Source: Kribbella solani (GTDB taxonomy: Bacteria > Actinomycetota > Actinomycetes > Propionibacteriales > Kribbellaceae). Taken from it: DNA of 64,000 bases. Under the pieces are notes generated by a model. That model was given only the letters and a program-made list of their open reading frames with translations. It was not told where the DNA came from and searched no databases. This document shows, one piece after another, positions 16,787 to 24,349 of this stretch (position 1 is the first letter of the stretch; each line of letters starts with the position of its first letter). The translations under genes and the position numbers were made by a program. The stretch is taken from NCBI RefSeq assembly GCF_014205295.1, contig NZ_JACHNF010000001.1, forward strand, positions 7,006,001 through 7,070,000, in the 5' to 3' direction.

Positions 16787-16805
16787 GGAGGATAGCCTTA
16801 CCTAA
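16787..16805 (-). promoter_or_regulatory. IdeR/DmdR (DtxR-family) iron box
   Basis: On the minus strand the 19-mer TTAGGTAAGGCTATCCTCC matches 15 of 19 positions of the DtxR/IdeR consensus TTAGGTTAGGCTAACCTAA. It lies 5 bp before the ATG of the iron ABC ATPase and covers its probable -10 region. Iron-loaded IdeR should repress the transporter operon. Confidence 0.85.
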
Positions 16806-16834
16806 TCTGACATGTCAGCAGTGGTCTCATCCTG

Positions 16835-16867
16835 AACTAGTGCGCGTACGATGTACGCGCACTAGTT
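16835..16867. promoter_or_regulatory. 33-bp perfect palindrome, operator of the GntR-TetR regulator
   Basis: Arms AACTAGTGCGCGTAC (16835-16849) and GTACGCGCACTAGTT (16853-16867) match in all 15 positions around a three-base centre. The palindrome ends one base before the GGGAGG ribosome-binding site of the regulator gene. It is twice as long as usual single-domain operators, which fits a protein with two DNA-binding domains, and its arms recur at 10019-10103. Confidence 0.85.
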
Positions 16868-16878
16868 TGGGAGGCTTG

Positions 16879-17793
16879 ATGAGTGACGCGCCGTACTTGG
16901 CGATCGCGGCGGAACTGCGGCAGCGGATCGAGGACGGGGAACTGCGGCCGGGGGAGCGGGTGCCCTCGACGCGGGCGCTGGTCCGCGACTTCGGGGTGGC
17001 GATGGCGACCGCGACCAAGGCACTTCAGGTGCTGCAGCAGGAGCGGCTCGTGCACCCGTCACCGGGAGTCGGGACCGTGGTGGGTCCACCGCCGCGTACC
17101 CGCCGTGCCGACGGTGCCGCGCCGGAGCGGCGGGTACTGCCGGACGGTTCGCTCGACCTGAACCGGGCCGAGGTGGTGGAGATGGGGATCGCGATCGCCG
17201 ACGCGGAAGGACTCGCCGCGCTGTCGATGCGGCGGATCGCGGCCGAGCTCGGGGTGTCGACGATGGCGCTCTACCGGTACGTCGGCGGGAAGGACGCGCT
17301 GGTCGTACAGATGGTCGACGCGGCGATCGGCGAGTTCCCGCTGGGTCCGGCGCCGGCACATTGGCGGGACGCGATCGCTGCGGTCGCGCGGGTGCACTGG
17401 GCGGCGTACCGGAAGCACCTTTGGCTGGCCAGTGCGATCAGCCTCAGCCGGCCGCAACTCGTACCGCAACTGTTGCCGCACACCGACGCGGTGCTCGGGG
17501 CGTTGCGCGGTTTCGAGAAGAGCGCGGCGCTCTCGACGATGATCAGCCTGTTCGCGTACGTGCGCGGGATCGCGCTGGTGATGGAGGCCGAGGCGCAGGC
17601 CGAGCAGGACACCGGCGTGACGGCCGACGAGTGGGTACTGCGGCAGGGCGACCAGCTGGCGGCGATGATCGCGGCCGGCAACCTGACCGCCTTCGGCGAC
17701 CTGCTCGCCGACGACTTCGACTTCGACTACGACCTGGACAAGTTGTTCGAATTCGGCCTCGGCGTCTTCCTCGACGGCCTGTCCACCCGGTGA
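16879..17793 (+). CDS. Transcriptional regulator with GntR and TetR DNA-binding domains
   Basis: A 304-residue protein with an unusual order of domains: an N-terminal GntR winged helix (about 4-70; IAAELRQRIEDGELRPGERVPSTRALVRDF), a linker, a TetR-type HTH (about 90-140; MRRIAAELGVSTMALYRYVGGKDALV), and a TetR C-terminal ligand/dimer domain of the TetR_C_1 kind. Such GntR-TetR hybrids are known in actinomycetes, usually without assigned targets. ATG 16879 has GGGAGG five bases away. A perfect 33-bp palindrome immediately upstream indicates autoregulation, and the same half-sites precede the FAD monooxygenase gene. Confidence 0.92.
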   Translation: MSDAPYLAIAAELRQRIEDGELRPGERVPSTRALVRDFGVAMATATKALQVLQQERLVHPSPGVGTVVGPPPRTRRADGAAPERRVLPDGSLDLNRAEVVEMGIAIADAEGLAALSMRRIAAELGVSTMALYRYVGGKDALVVQMVDAAIGEFPLGPAPAHWRDAIAAVARVHWAAYRKHLWLASAISLSRPQLVPQLLPHTDAVLGALRGFEKSAALSTMISLFAYVRGIALVMEAEAQAEQDTGVTADEWVLRQGDQLAAMIAAGNLTAFGDLLADDFDFDYDLDKLFEFGLGVFLDGLSTR

Positions 17794-17862
17794 AGGGGTG
17801 TCTGGTGCTCCCACGCCTACTGCGCGGCACTCGGCACGGCGTGGGAGCACCAGACACCCCTT
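17793..17862. terminator. Perfect 25-bp stem hairpin after the GntR-TetR gene
   Basis: Arms 17793-17817 (starting AAGGGGTGTCTGG) and 17838-17862 (ending CCAGACACCCCTT) are perfectly complementary over 25 bp with a 20-base loop. The last base of the stop codon is in the stem. It is far longer than needed for simple termination. A TACGCT -10-like hexamer overlaps its right end at 17862-17867 and may start the next transcript. Confidence 0.85.
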
Positions 17863-17896
17863 ACGCTGAGTACTGACAACGACTCCGGAGGTGGCG

Positions 17897-18772
17897 GTGG
17901 AGCCAGTGTTCGCGCCGGGTGTGCCGGACGGCGTACGGCGGTTGTACGAGCGCAGGCCGGAGTTGTTCGTGGCGGCGGACGCGCCGCGGCCGCGGCGGGA
18001 GACCTCCTGGTCGGCGGCGCCGGGGAGCACGTTCGGCTCGTTGCTGGTATGGATCGGGGTGTGCGTCGGCGGGTGGATTCTCGCGCTGATCGTGATGGCG
18101 GCGACGCTGCCGACCGCGGTGGCGGGATGGATCTCGGTGGTGCTGGCCGGGATCGCGGTGGTTGCCACCGGCGGGATCGTGGTGAAGACGATGGCCGAGG
18201 ATCGCGGCCACAAGGCGGTCCGGGTGCAGCACGGGAAGTACCTGCTGCCGGAGGATTTCGACGACGCGGCCGGGCGGTTGCTGGGGCGGGCGCAGCGCGC
18301 GGTCAAAACGGTGCTTGAGGCAACGGTTACCCGGCGCGGGTTGCTCGACGACGTGAAGAACGAGCTGGTGCTGCCGGAGCAGTTGTGGGACATCGCGCAG
18401 GTGCTGCGCGAGCAGACGGTGTTGCGAGCGCGGCAGCACGACATCGCGCGGGGGATGGCGACCGCCGAGCTGGATGCGGTGCTCGGACCGCAGCGGCGGG
18501 CGCTGGCGTTGTCGGTCGACGCGATCCGGCGCAAGGTGGATCTGCTGGATCGGTACGCCGACCGCGTACGCTCCGCCGATGCCGCCCTTCGAGCCGAGGC
18601 CGCACTGGGCGACGGCGATCGCTACATCGAGCTCCTGGCGCGTACCGAACCAGCCGGGGACACGTCGGTGGTAGAAGGTTTCGCCGACGAGGCGAACGCG
18701 TTGAAAGACACCCTCACCAGATCGATCAACGCCGCCCGCGACGCCGGCAAAACCCTCGCACTACCTGACTAA
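17897..18772 (+). CDS. Hypothetical membrane protein with helical cytoplasmic domain
   Basis: About 291 residues, not recognised as a named family. An N-terminal basic segment (to about residue 45) is followed by two membrane helices (about 50-73 and 78-97; LLVWIGVCVGGWILALIV and WISVVLAGIAVVATGGIVV) and a long, mostly helical, charged C-terminal domain (about 105-290) with likely coiled-coil character. GTG 17897 is preferred over GTG 17891 because GGAGG (17887-17891) is then five bases away. Its stop overlaps the stop of the convergent epimerase gene by 4 bp (CTAA). Confidence 0.75.
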   Translation: MEPVFAPGVPDGVRRLYERRPELFVAADAPRPRRETSWSAAPGSTFGSLLVWIGVCVGGWILALIVMAATLPTAVAGWISVVLAGIAVVATGGIVVKTMAEDRGHKAVRVQHGKYLLPEDFDDAAGRLLGRAQRAVKTVLEATVTRRGLLDDVKNELVLPEQLWDIAQVLREQTVLRARQHDIARGMATAELDAVLGPQRRALALSVDAIRRKVDLLDRYADRVRSADAALRAEAALGDGDRYIELLARTEPAGDTSVVEGFADEANALKDTLTRSINAARDAGKTLALPD

Positions 18773-19707
18773 AGACCAGAGAGAAGCTCTTCTTCTTGCT
18801 CTGGGGTCAGGCCGACGGTCAGCTCCGCTGTGCCTTGATCCCAGTCGAGTACATCGGCGACCGTCTGCCGCAGCGGCGTGACCGGCATCCCGGCCGCCTG
18901 GGCCTTCGCCGGGTTGCGTCGGCGGGCGTTCCACTCGGTCTCTGCCTCGACGAGCGGGAACCACTCCGGCACGGCATCCCTGGGAACAGGTACGAGCTCA
19001 ACCGTCGTACCCGCCAACTCGGCCGCGACCTCGATCAGCTCCGCGAGAGTCGACTCCGGGCCGATCGCATTGAAGGCACCGTCCCGTCCATCCGCGATCA
19101 GCTGCACGACCAGCCGCCCGACATCCCGGCTGTCGATCAACTGCAACGGGTGCTCCGGCTTCGTCGGCAGCGCGACCCGCCCACCCCGCGCACCACGCCG
19201 GATCCAGTACAGCACCGTGTCCGACGAGTCACCCGGTCCGGTCACCCGGCCGGGGCGTACCAGCGTCGCCCGGGTGCCGTACCGCTCGACCACGTCGTCC
19301 TCACACGCCACCTTGCACGGCCCGTAGGTCTCGTTGGTCAACTCCTCCGCATCGCGCATCGGGTCACGTCGCGGCGCGGTCTCGTCGGTACCCGGCGGGA
19401 GGTCACGCGCGTACACCGCGTGGCTCGACACGAACACGTACCGCCCGACCCGATCGCCGAGTACGTCCATCGCCTGGTCGACGTCGCGAGTGCGGTACGC
19501 GCTCAGGTCGACCACCGCGTCCCACTCGCCGGTCCGCAGCGCGGTGTAGTCGCCGGTCGACCGGTCGCCGACCAGCTCCGTCACCCCGGCCGGCAGCGGC
19601 CCGCTCTGCCCGCGGCTGAACGACGTCACCTCGGCCCCGTGTGCCAGCGCGTCCGCCACGATCGCGCGCCCGACAAACCCGTTTCCACCCAGCATCAGTA
19701 TCCGCAC
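18769..19707 (-). CDS. NAD-dependent epimerase/reductase family protein
   Basis: About 312 residues of the extended SDR class. The Rossmann motif GGNGFVGRAIV is near residue 7-17, VVDLSAYRT near 70, and YVFVSSHAVYARD near 95, where a Ser/Tyr region corresponds to the epimerase active site. The classical YxxxK is altered to YGPCK, which keeps Tyr and Lys. It resembles NAD-dependent epimerases acting on sugars or small ketones; the substrate is unknown. GTG 19707 is chosen (ATG 19695 is the alternative); no Shine-Dalgarno is visible and a leaderless start is possible. Confidence 0.85.
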   Translation of the reverse strand: MRILMLGGNGFVGRAIVADALAHGAEVTSFSRGQSGPLPAGVTELVGDRSTGDYTALRTGEWDAVVDLSAYRTRDVDQAMDVLGDRVGRYVFVSSHAVYARDLPPGTDETAPRRDPMRDAEELTNETYGPCKVACEDDVVERYGTRATLVRPGRVTGPGDSSDTVLYWIRRGARGGRVALPTKPEHPLQLIDSRDVGRLVVQLIADGRDGAFNAIGPESTLAELIEVAAELAGTTVELVPVPRDAVPEWFPLVEAETEWNARRRNPAKAQAAGMPVTPLRQTVADVLDWDQGTAELTVGLTPEQEEELLSGL

Positions 19708-19722
19708 GACCGCCGAACCTAC

Positions 19723-19738
19723 CTGCCCGATCGGGCAG
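19723..19738. promoter_or_regulatory. 16-bp perfect palindrome in the epimerase/LCP divergent promoter region
   Basis: CTGCCCGATCGGGCAG is fully self-complementary and lies 16 bp before the epimerase GTG. On the minus strand it would sit between a TTGTCC (-35-like) and a GGTAGG/TAGGTT (-10-like) element about 17 bp apart, so a bound factor could act directly on the promoter. No regulator gene is adjacent. Confidence 0.45.
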
Positions 19739-19807
19739 ATGGACAACCGATTAACTGTGTAACACGTCTGAAGAGGTAAGGGGTGCGGTGGGTGGCGCAC
19801 ACTGGAG

Positions 19808-21346
19808 GTGGTGGACGGCGACAGGGGAGCCATGGGGAGACGTGCGCACGTAGGCCAGGAACAACCTCGGTCGATGCCAAAGCTTTTGGGGTTGACCCTG
19901 GTCGGCGCACTGCTTCCGGGGGTTGGGCTGATCATCGGCGGTCGCCGGCGGTTGGGTGCGTTCGTGCTCACCGTGTTCCTCGGGCTGGTCGGGCTCGGCG
20001 TGTACGTCGGGCTGACCCGGCGCGACGAGGTGCTCGCGGCCGCGGTGGTACCGAGCCGGCTGCTGCAGACGTCGATCCTGATCGGCGTCCTCGCGATGCT
20101 CTGGATCGTGGTCATCGTCGCCTCGCACCGTTCGTTGCGTCCGGCAACGGGAAGCGCCGGCGGCCGGGTCCTCGGCGCGGCGTTCGTCGGGTTGCTGTGT
20201 TTCGCGGTCGCGGCGCCGTCGGCGATCGGCGTCCAGACCGTGCTGGCCCAGCGGACGCTCGTGCAGGACGTCTTCCAGGGGCAGGAGGAGAGCAAGAGCG
20301 CGACCCGGCCGGCGACCGTGAACGTCAAGGACCCGTGGGAGGACCGGCCGCGGCTGAACCTGCTGCTGCTCGGCGGCGACGACGCGCCGGACCGCGAAGG
20401 GGTGCGGACGGACACGGTGATCGTCGCGAGCATCGACACGAAGACCGGTAACACCGCGCTGATCTCGCTGCCACGGAACCTGACCTTCATGCCGTTCCCG
20501 GCCGACTCGCCGCTGGCCAGGTTCTACCCGAACGGTTTCGGCAAGGAAGGGCTCAGCCTGGACGGGCGGCTGGAGTGGATGCTGACGGCGATGTACCAGA
20601 ACATCCCGGACGCGCATCCCGGCATTCTCGGCCCGTCGGACAATGAGGGCGCGGACGTACTGAAGGAGTCGGTCGGCGAAGCGACCGGGCTGAAGCTGGA
20701 CTACTACCTCCAGGTCAACCTGCGCAGTTTCCCGGAGATCGTGGACGCGCTCGGCGGGATCACCGTGAACGTCAACGAGCGGGTCGCGATGGGCGGGGTC
20801 AGCAGTTCGCACATCCCGCCGAAGGAATGGATCGAGCCCGGCCCGAAGCAGCACCTCGACGGCCGGCACGCGCTGTGGTTCGCTCGCGGCCGGTACGGCG
20901 CCGACGACGACCAGCGGCAGGTCCGGCAGCGCTGCGTCATCAAGAGCATCGTCGACGCGGCGGACCCGCAGACGCTCGTCACCAAGTACAAGGCGATCGC
21001 GAAGGCCGGCCGGCACCTGCTCCGTACCGACATCCCGCAGGAACTGCTGCCGGCGCTGGTCGAGCTCGGGCTGAAGGTGAAGTCCGGCACGGTGTCGAAC
21101 GTGACGCTGGATCCGGAGAAGTTGCGCCTGAAGTACTTGCACCCGGATTACAAGGCGCTCCGCGAGACCGTACAGACCGCACTGGAATCGGCGCCGCCGC
21201 CCGCGACCAGTACACCGGTGGCACCCAAGCCCACCACCACTCGCAAACCGGTCACCGCGACCAGCACCCCGACGTCACCCCCGGGTCCCACCCAGGACCT
21301 CGCCGACGCCTGCGCCTACCACCCGAACGGCGACCAGCCGAACTAG
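19808..21346 (+). CDS. LCP (LytR-CpsA-Psr) family cell-wall glycopolymer ligase
   Basis: About 512 residues. Four hydrophobic segments lie in the first 150 residues (for example LLPGVGLIIGG, FVLTVFLGLVGLGVYVGL, ILIGVLAMLWIVVIVA), then the extracellular LCP domain (about 175-400) with LNLLLLGGDDAPDREGVRTDTVIV, ISLPRNL and HLDGRHALWFARGRY, whose Asp and Arg residues bind the lipid pyrophosphate. LCP enzymes move wall polymers such as teichoic acid or arabinogalactan from lipid carriers to peptidoglycan. The C-terminus is a Pro/Thr-rich tail. Start may be GTG 19808 or ATG 19832. The stop overlaps the convergent TetR stop by 4 bp. Confidence 0.9.
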   Translation: MVDGDRGAMGRRAHVGQEQPRSMPKLLGLTLVGALLPGVGLIIGGRRRLGAFVLTVFLGLVGLGVYVGLTRRDEVLAAAVVPSRLLQTSILIGVLAMLWIVVIVASHRSLRPATGSAGGRVLGAAFVGLLCFAVAAPSAIGVQTVLAQRTLVQDVFQGQEESKSATRPATVNVKDPWEDRPRLNLLLLGGDDAPDREGVRTDTVIVASIDTKTGNTALISLPRNLTFMPFPADSPLARFYPNGFGKEGLSLDGRLEWMLTAMYQNIPDAHPGILGPSDNEGADVLKESVGEATGLKLDYYLQVNLRSFPEIVDALGGITVNVNERVAMGGVSSSHIPPKEWIEPGPKQHLDGRHALWFARGRYGADDDQRQVRQRCVIKSIVDAADPQTLVTKYKAIAKAGRHLLRTDIPQELLPALVELGLKVKSGTVSNVTLDPEKLRLKYLHPDYKALRETVQTALESAPPPATSTPVAPKPTTTRKPVTATSTPTSPPGPTQDLADACAYHPNGDQPN

Positions 21347-21918
21347 TCCGTCGGAACCGTGCGGCCGAAGAGGGCTTCGGCGACGGCGGCCAGGTGGGGG
21401 CGGAGGTCGTCCTCGGTGGCGTCGGCGAGGGCCGGGGTGCCCACGGCGGTTCGGAGGATGCCGATGCCGAGCAGCCAGGCGGCGAAGAGCTCGGTCCGGA
21501 GGTGCTTGTCTTCGTTGCCGTCGGCAAGGTCTGACAGCACGCCCAGATAGCCGTCACACACCTGCCGGCGGAGACGGTCCTTCATGTCCTCGTGACCGGC
21601 CGAGCGGAGCATCGCGATCAGCGGGTGCTCCCCGGCGTACTCGGCCCAGTCCTCGAACACCAACTGCCGCATCAGCTTGGCCGGCAGCTCCTCCACCGGC
21701 CCGTCGGGCAGGATCACCGGCTCCGACGACCTCGCCATCGCCTCGGTGAACAGCCCGGACTTGGAGCCGAAGTAGCGGAACACGAGCGCCGGATCGACAC
21801 CGACGTCGCCGGCCACGTCCCGGACACTGGTGCCGTCGTACCCGTCGCGGGCGAACCGCAGCCGCGAGCACTCCAGCAACTTGGCCCGGGTCGCCTCCCG
21901 ATCCCGCTTGTGCGCCAT
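21343..21918 (-). CDS. TetR-family transcriptional regulator
   Basis: A 191-residue regulator. HTH at about residues 10-55: REATRAKLLECSRLRFARDGYDGTSVRDVAGDVGVDPALVFRYFGSKSGLF. The rest is the helical TetR C-terminal domain (TetR_C_17-like, PAKLMRQLVFEDWAEYAGEHPLIAML). It is divergent from the SDR gene at 22009, with two related 20-bp palindromes between, so it most likely represses itself and that enzyme. The ligand is unknown. Confidence 0.93.
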   Translation of the reverse strand: MAHKRDREATRAKLLECSRLRFARDGYDGTSVRDVAGDVGVDPALVFRYFGSKSGLFTEAMARSSEPVILPDGPVEELPAKLMRQLVFEDWAEYAGEHPLIAMLRSAGHEDMKDRLRRQVCDGYLGVLSDLADGNEDKHLRTELFAAWLLGIGILRTAVGTPALADATEDDLRPHLAAVAEALFGRTVPTD

Positions 21919-21929
21919 CCACCCAGCTT

Positions 21930-21994
21930 AAGTCATCGCTCGTTGACATCGTACCGGGGGCGGCTCTACGGTCTAAGTCATCGATCGATGACTT
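21930..21994. promoter_or_regulatory. Two TetR operators between tetR and the SDR gene
   Basis: AAGTCATCGATCGATGACTT at 21975-21994 is a perfect 20-bp palindrome. A second copy at 21930-21949 matches it at 17 of 20 positions and is nearer the tetR start. The centres are 45 bp apart. Each would cover one of the two divergent promoters, a standard TetR layout. Confidence 0.85.
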
Positions 21995-22008
21995 GGGAGC
22001 TGAAACGG

Positions 22009-22821
22009 ATGAAGGATGTAGTGGTGGCCGGCGGCACTACCGGCATGGGCCGGGAGATCGCCTTGCACTACCTACGGGCCGGCGCGCGCGTCACGGTGAT
22101 CGGCAGTACGCCGTCGCGGGGCGAGGACCTGCTGGCCGCGGCCCGGGAGCTGCCGGGAACCGCCGTGTTCCTGCACGCGGACCTGCTGTCCGTCGCGGAG
22201 AACCACCGCGTGATCAAGGAGCTCGAGAGCCGGTACGACAAGCTCGACGTGCTGGTACTGGCCGCGATGGTGCCGTTCGTGAGGCGCCGGGAGACCGTCG
22301 ACGGACTCGAAGGTACGTTCGTGCTCTATTACCTGAGCCGCTTCATCCTGAGCTTCGGCCTGACCGAGCTGCTGGAGCGCGGCGAGAACCCGATCATCGC
22401 GAACCTCGGCGCCACCGGGATCACCAAGGGCGCGGTCAACTGGGACGACCTGCAGTTCGCGCGGAAGTACAGCACGGTGAAGGCGACGATCAGTGGCGGA
22501 CGGGCCAATGACCTGCTCGCGGTGCACTACCTGCAGAACCACCCGGACGGCCGGACGAAGTACTTCGGCATCCAGCCGCCGTACACGAAGAGCGGGACGA
22601 ACCACCTGCCGCAGCCGCTGCGCGCCCTGGCCAAGGTGAGCGCCGCGCTGTTCGCGAAGCCGGCGGCCGAGAGCGTACGGGACACCCTGGAGGTACTGGA
22701 AGCGCAGCCGGCCGAGCGGCTGATCCTGCGCGCGGTGGGCCGGCCGGTCGATCCAGGGCTGAAGACGTTCGATCCGCGGGCGGCGCGCAGGCTGTACGAG
22801 CTGACCAAGGAACTGATCTGA
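22009..22821 (+). CDS. SDR-family oxidoreductase (TetR-controlled)
   Basis: A 270-residue short-chain dehydrogenase. The cofactor motif AGGTTGMGRE is at residues 7-16, and YxxxK is kept as Tyr154-STV-Lys158. The usual catalytic Ser is not obvious: the aligned stretch reads NLGATG, so activity on typical alcohols may be altered. ATG 22009 has GGGAG nine bases before it; an in-frame ATG at 21988 lies inside the operator and is less likely. Substrate unknown. Divergent partner of the TetR gene. Confidence 0.85.
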   Translation: MKDVVVAGGTTGMGREIALHYLRAGARVTVIGSTPSRGEDLLAAARELPGTAVFLHADLLSVAENHRVIKELESRYDKLDVLVLAAMVPFVRRRETVDGLEGTFVLYYLSRFILSFGLTELLERGENPIIANLGATGITKGAVNWDDLQFARKYSTVKATISGGRANDLLAVHYLQNHPDGRTKYFGIQPPYTKSGTNHLPQPLRALAKVSAALFAKPAAESVRDTLEVLEAQPAERLILRAVGRPVDPGLKTFDPRAARRLYELTKELI

Positions 22822-22828
22822 ATCCGGG

Positions 22829-22855
22829 TGTCGATCCGGTGCCGGCCCGCTCGAC
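22829..22855 (+). promoter_or_regulatory. ECF42-type promoter of the DGPF gene
   Basis: TGTCGA (22829-22834), a 17-base spacer, then CGAC (22852-22855), 43 bp before the ATG of the DGPF-family gene. As I recall, ECF42 sigma factors recognise TGTCGA at -35 and CGA(T/C) at -10 in front of DGPF genes. The ECF42 gene itself lies at 25970-27238. Confidence 0.7.
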
Positions 22856-22897
22856 GTGAGAGTAAGAGATCGACCGAGAACACGAGGAGCAGCCGCA

Positions 22898-23269
22898 ATG
22901 CGATACATGATCATCAACAAGGCAGATGGCGCCAGCGAGGCCGGGAAGTTGCCGGGGCCGGAGGTGGCGGAGGGAGTCGGCAAGGTGGTCGAGGACCTCT
23001 CCAAGGCCGGGGTGCTGCTGTTCGCCGAGGGCGTGCACCGCAGTTCGCTCGGTGCCCGGGTGAAGGTCGCGGACGGCCGCCGGACCGTCACCGACGGCCC
23101 GTTCGCCGAGACCAAGGAGCTGGTCGGCGGCGTGATCGTCGTCGAGGTCCGGAACCGGGACGAGGCGATCGAGTGGGCCGCCCGGCTGGCCGAGGCGCTG
23201 GACGGCGAGGTCGAGGTACGCCGCGTGGTCGAGGAAGCCGACTTCGACTCGGACCTGTTCCAGCACTGA
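22898..23269 (+). CDS. YciI/DGPF-family protein
   Basis: A 123-residue protein of the YCII-related group whose hallmark is the DGPF motif, here TVTDGPFAETKELVGG (around residues 66-81). Its start MRYMIINKADG and the strand VIVVEVRNRDEAIEWA are typical. YciI-like proteins adopt a ferredoxin-like dimeric fold with possible catalytic His/Asp residues, but no reaction is established for the DGPF group. They are the classic genomic partners of ECF42 sigma factors. GAGGAG lies eight bases before ATG 22898, and an ECF42-like promoter lies upstream. Confidence 0.92.
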   Translation: MRYMIINKADGASEAGKLPGPEVAEGVGKVVEDLSKAGVLLFAEGVHRSSLGARVKVADGRRTVTDGPFAETKELVGGVIVVEVRNRDEAIEWAARLAEALDGEVEVRRVVEEADFDSDLFQH

Positions 23270-23326
23270 TCCGAGATCCTCGGGAACCACCTGTCCATTC
23301 CCGCCACGTCCGTTCGTGGAAGGGAC

Positions 23327-24136
23327 ATGAACAACAAACTGGTGGTTCCCGAGGCCGAGTTGTACTACGAACTGCGCGGTTCAGGACCGTTGGTCGTCCT
23401 GATCGGTGCACCGATGGACGCCGACGCGTTCGCGCCGCTGGCCGGCCTGCTCGCATCCGAGTACACCGTGCTGACGCATGACCCGCGCGGTGTGAAGCGC
23501 AGCACGCTCGCACCCGGCGGTACGTCCACCCCGGAGCAGCGGGCCGACGACCTGGCCCGGCTGATCCGGCACGTCGACGCCGGTCCGGCCGTCGTCCTCG
23601 GTTCCAGCGGCGGAGCAGTCACCGCACTGGCGCTGGCGCAGGCGTACCCGCGGCTGATCCGTACCGTGATCGCGCACGAGCCGCCGCTCGACCGGCTGCT
23701 CCCGGACGCCGACGAGCTGCTGGCGAAGTCGGAAAAGATGATGGCCGACTACCTCGCGGGTGACGTGACCGGAGCGTGGAAGCAGTCCTTCGCGGTGGCG
23801 AACATCTTCATCCCGGACGAGGTGGTCGAGCAGATGTTCGGCGGCGAGCGCGACCCGGAGGACGTCGCGGCGGAGCGGTTCTGGTTCGGTCACGAGATGC
23901 GCGAGAGCATCACCTGGCTGCCGGACGTGGCTCAGTTGCGTACGGCCAACATCGTGATCGGGATCGGTGCCGACTCCACCGGGCAGCTGTGCGACCGTAC
24001 GTCCACCGCGCTGGCCGCCCAGCTCGGTATCGAGCCGACCCGGTTCCCGGGCGGGCACACCGGCTTCGCGGACGCGCCCGAGGTGTTCGCCGAGGCCCTG
24101 CGGGTGGAGCTGAAGGCCGCGCCCGGGTCGCGGTGA
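23327..24136 (+). CDS. Alpha/beta hydrolase
   Basis: A 269-residue hydrolase fold protein. The nucleophile elbow is GSSGG with Ser94, the oxyanion loop is near LIGAPMDADAF, and the C-terminal His is in FPGGHTGF. HDPRGVKRST is the strand-loop typical of small-molecule hydrolases. Substrate unknown. AAGGGAC precedes the ATG. It lies 57 bp downstream of the DGPF gene. A weak TGTCCA-N17-CGTGG element at 23292-23319 resembles the ECF42 promoters, so separate or joint transcription is open. Confidence 0.9.
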   Translation: MNNKLVVPEAELYYELRGSGPLVVLIGAPMDADAFAPLAGLLASEYTVLTHDPRGVKRSTLAPGGTSTPEQRADDLARLIRHVDAGPAVVLGSSGGAVTALALAQAYPRLIRTVIAHEPPLDRLLPDADELLAKSEKMMADYLAGDVTGAWKQSFAVANIFIPDEVVEQMFGGERDPEDVAAERFWFGHEMRESITWLPDVAQLRTANIVIGIGADSTGQLCDRTSTALAAQLGIEPTRFPGGHTGFADAPEVFAEALRVELKAAPGSR

Positions 24137-24257
24137 GACTCGCGCGTGGATCGTCGGGGTGAGTATGTGAAGCTGGGGGTGTCCGGTCCGTGCGCGGGTG
24201 TGTGATCGCGGTCGTACCGGGCACCGGTCGAAGGTGCCGCGTTGCCCGCGTGGCGGC

Positions 24258-24288
24258 TTGACCTCAACCGTGGTTGAAGTTTCAAGCT
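24258..24288 (+). promoter_or_regulatory. MerR-type long-spacer promoter upstream of sodA
   Basis: TTGACC (24258-24263) and CAAGCT (24283-24288) are 19 bp apart, longer than the normal 17. The spacer holds a dyad ACCTCAACC-GT-GGTTGAAGT with 8 of 9 matching pairs. A palindrome inside a 19-bp spacer is the signature of MerR-family activated promoters (SoxR, MerR, CueR and relatives). No merR gene lies next to it. Confidence 0.55.
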
Positions 24289-24349
24289 GGTGTCGCTGGC
24301 TGAGGACACCGCAGATATCGGCCCTGAGGGCCCCGACGAAGGAGCAGAG

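Noticed and set aside
20704..21090. Minus-strand gene inside the LCP gene
   Set aside because: No homology signature, no ribosome-binding site, and the LCP domain occupies the plus strand fully.
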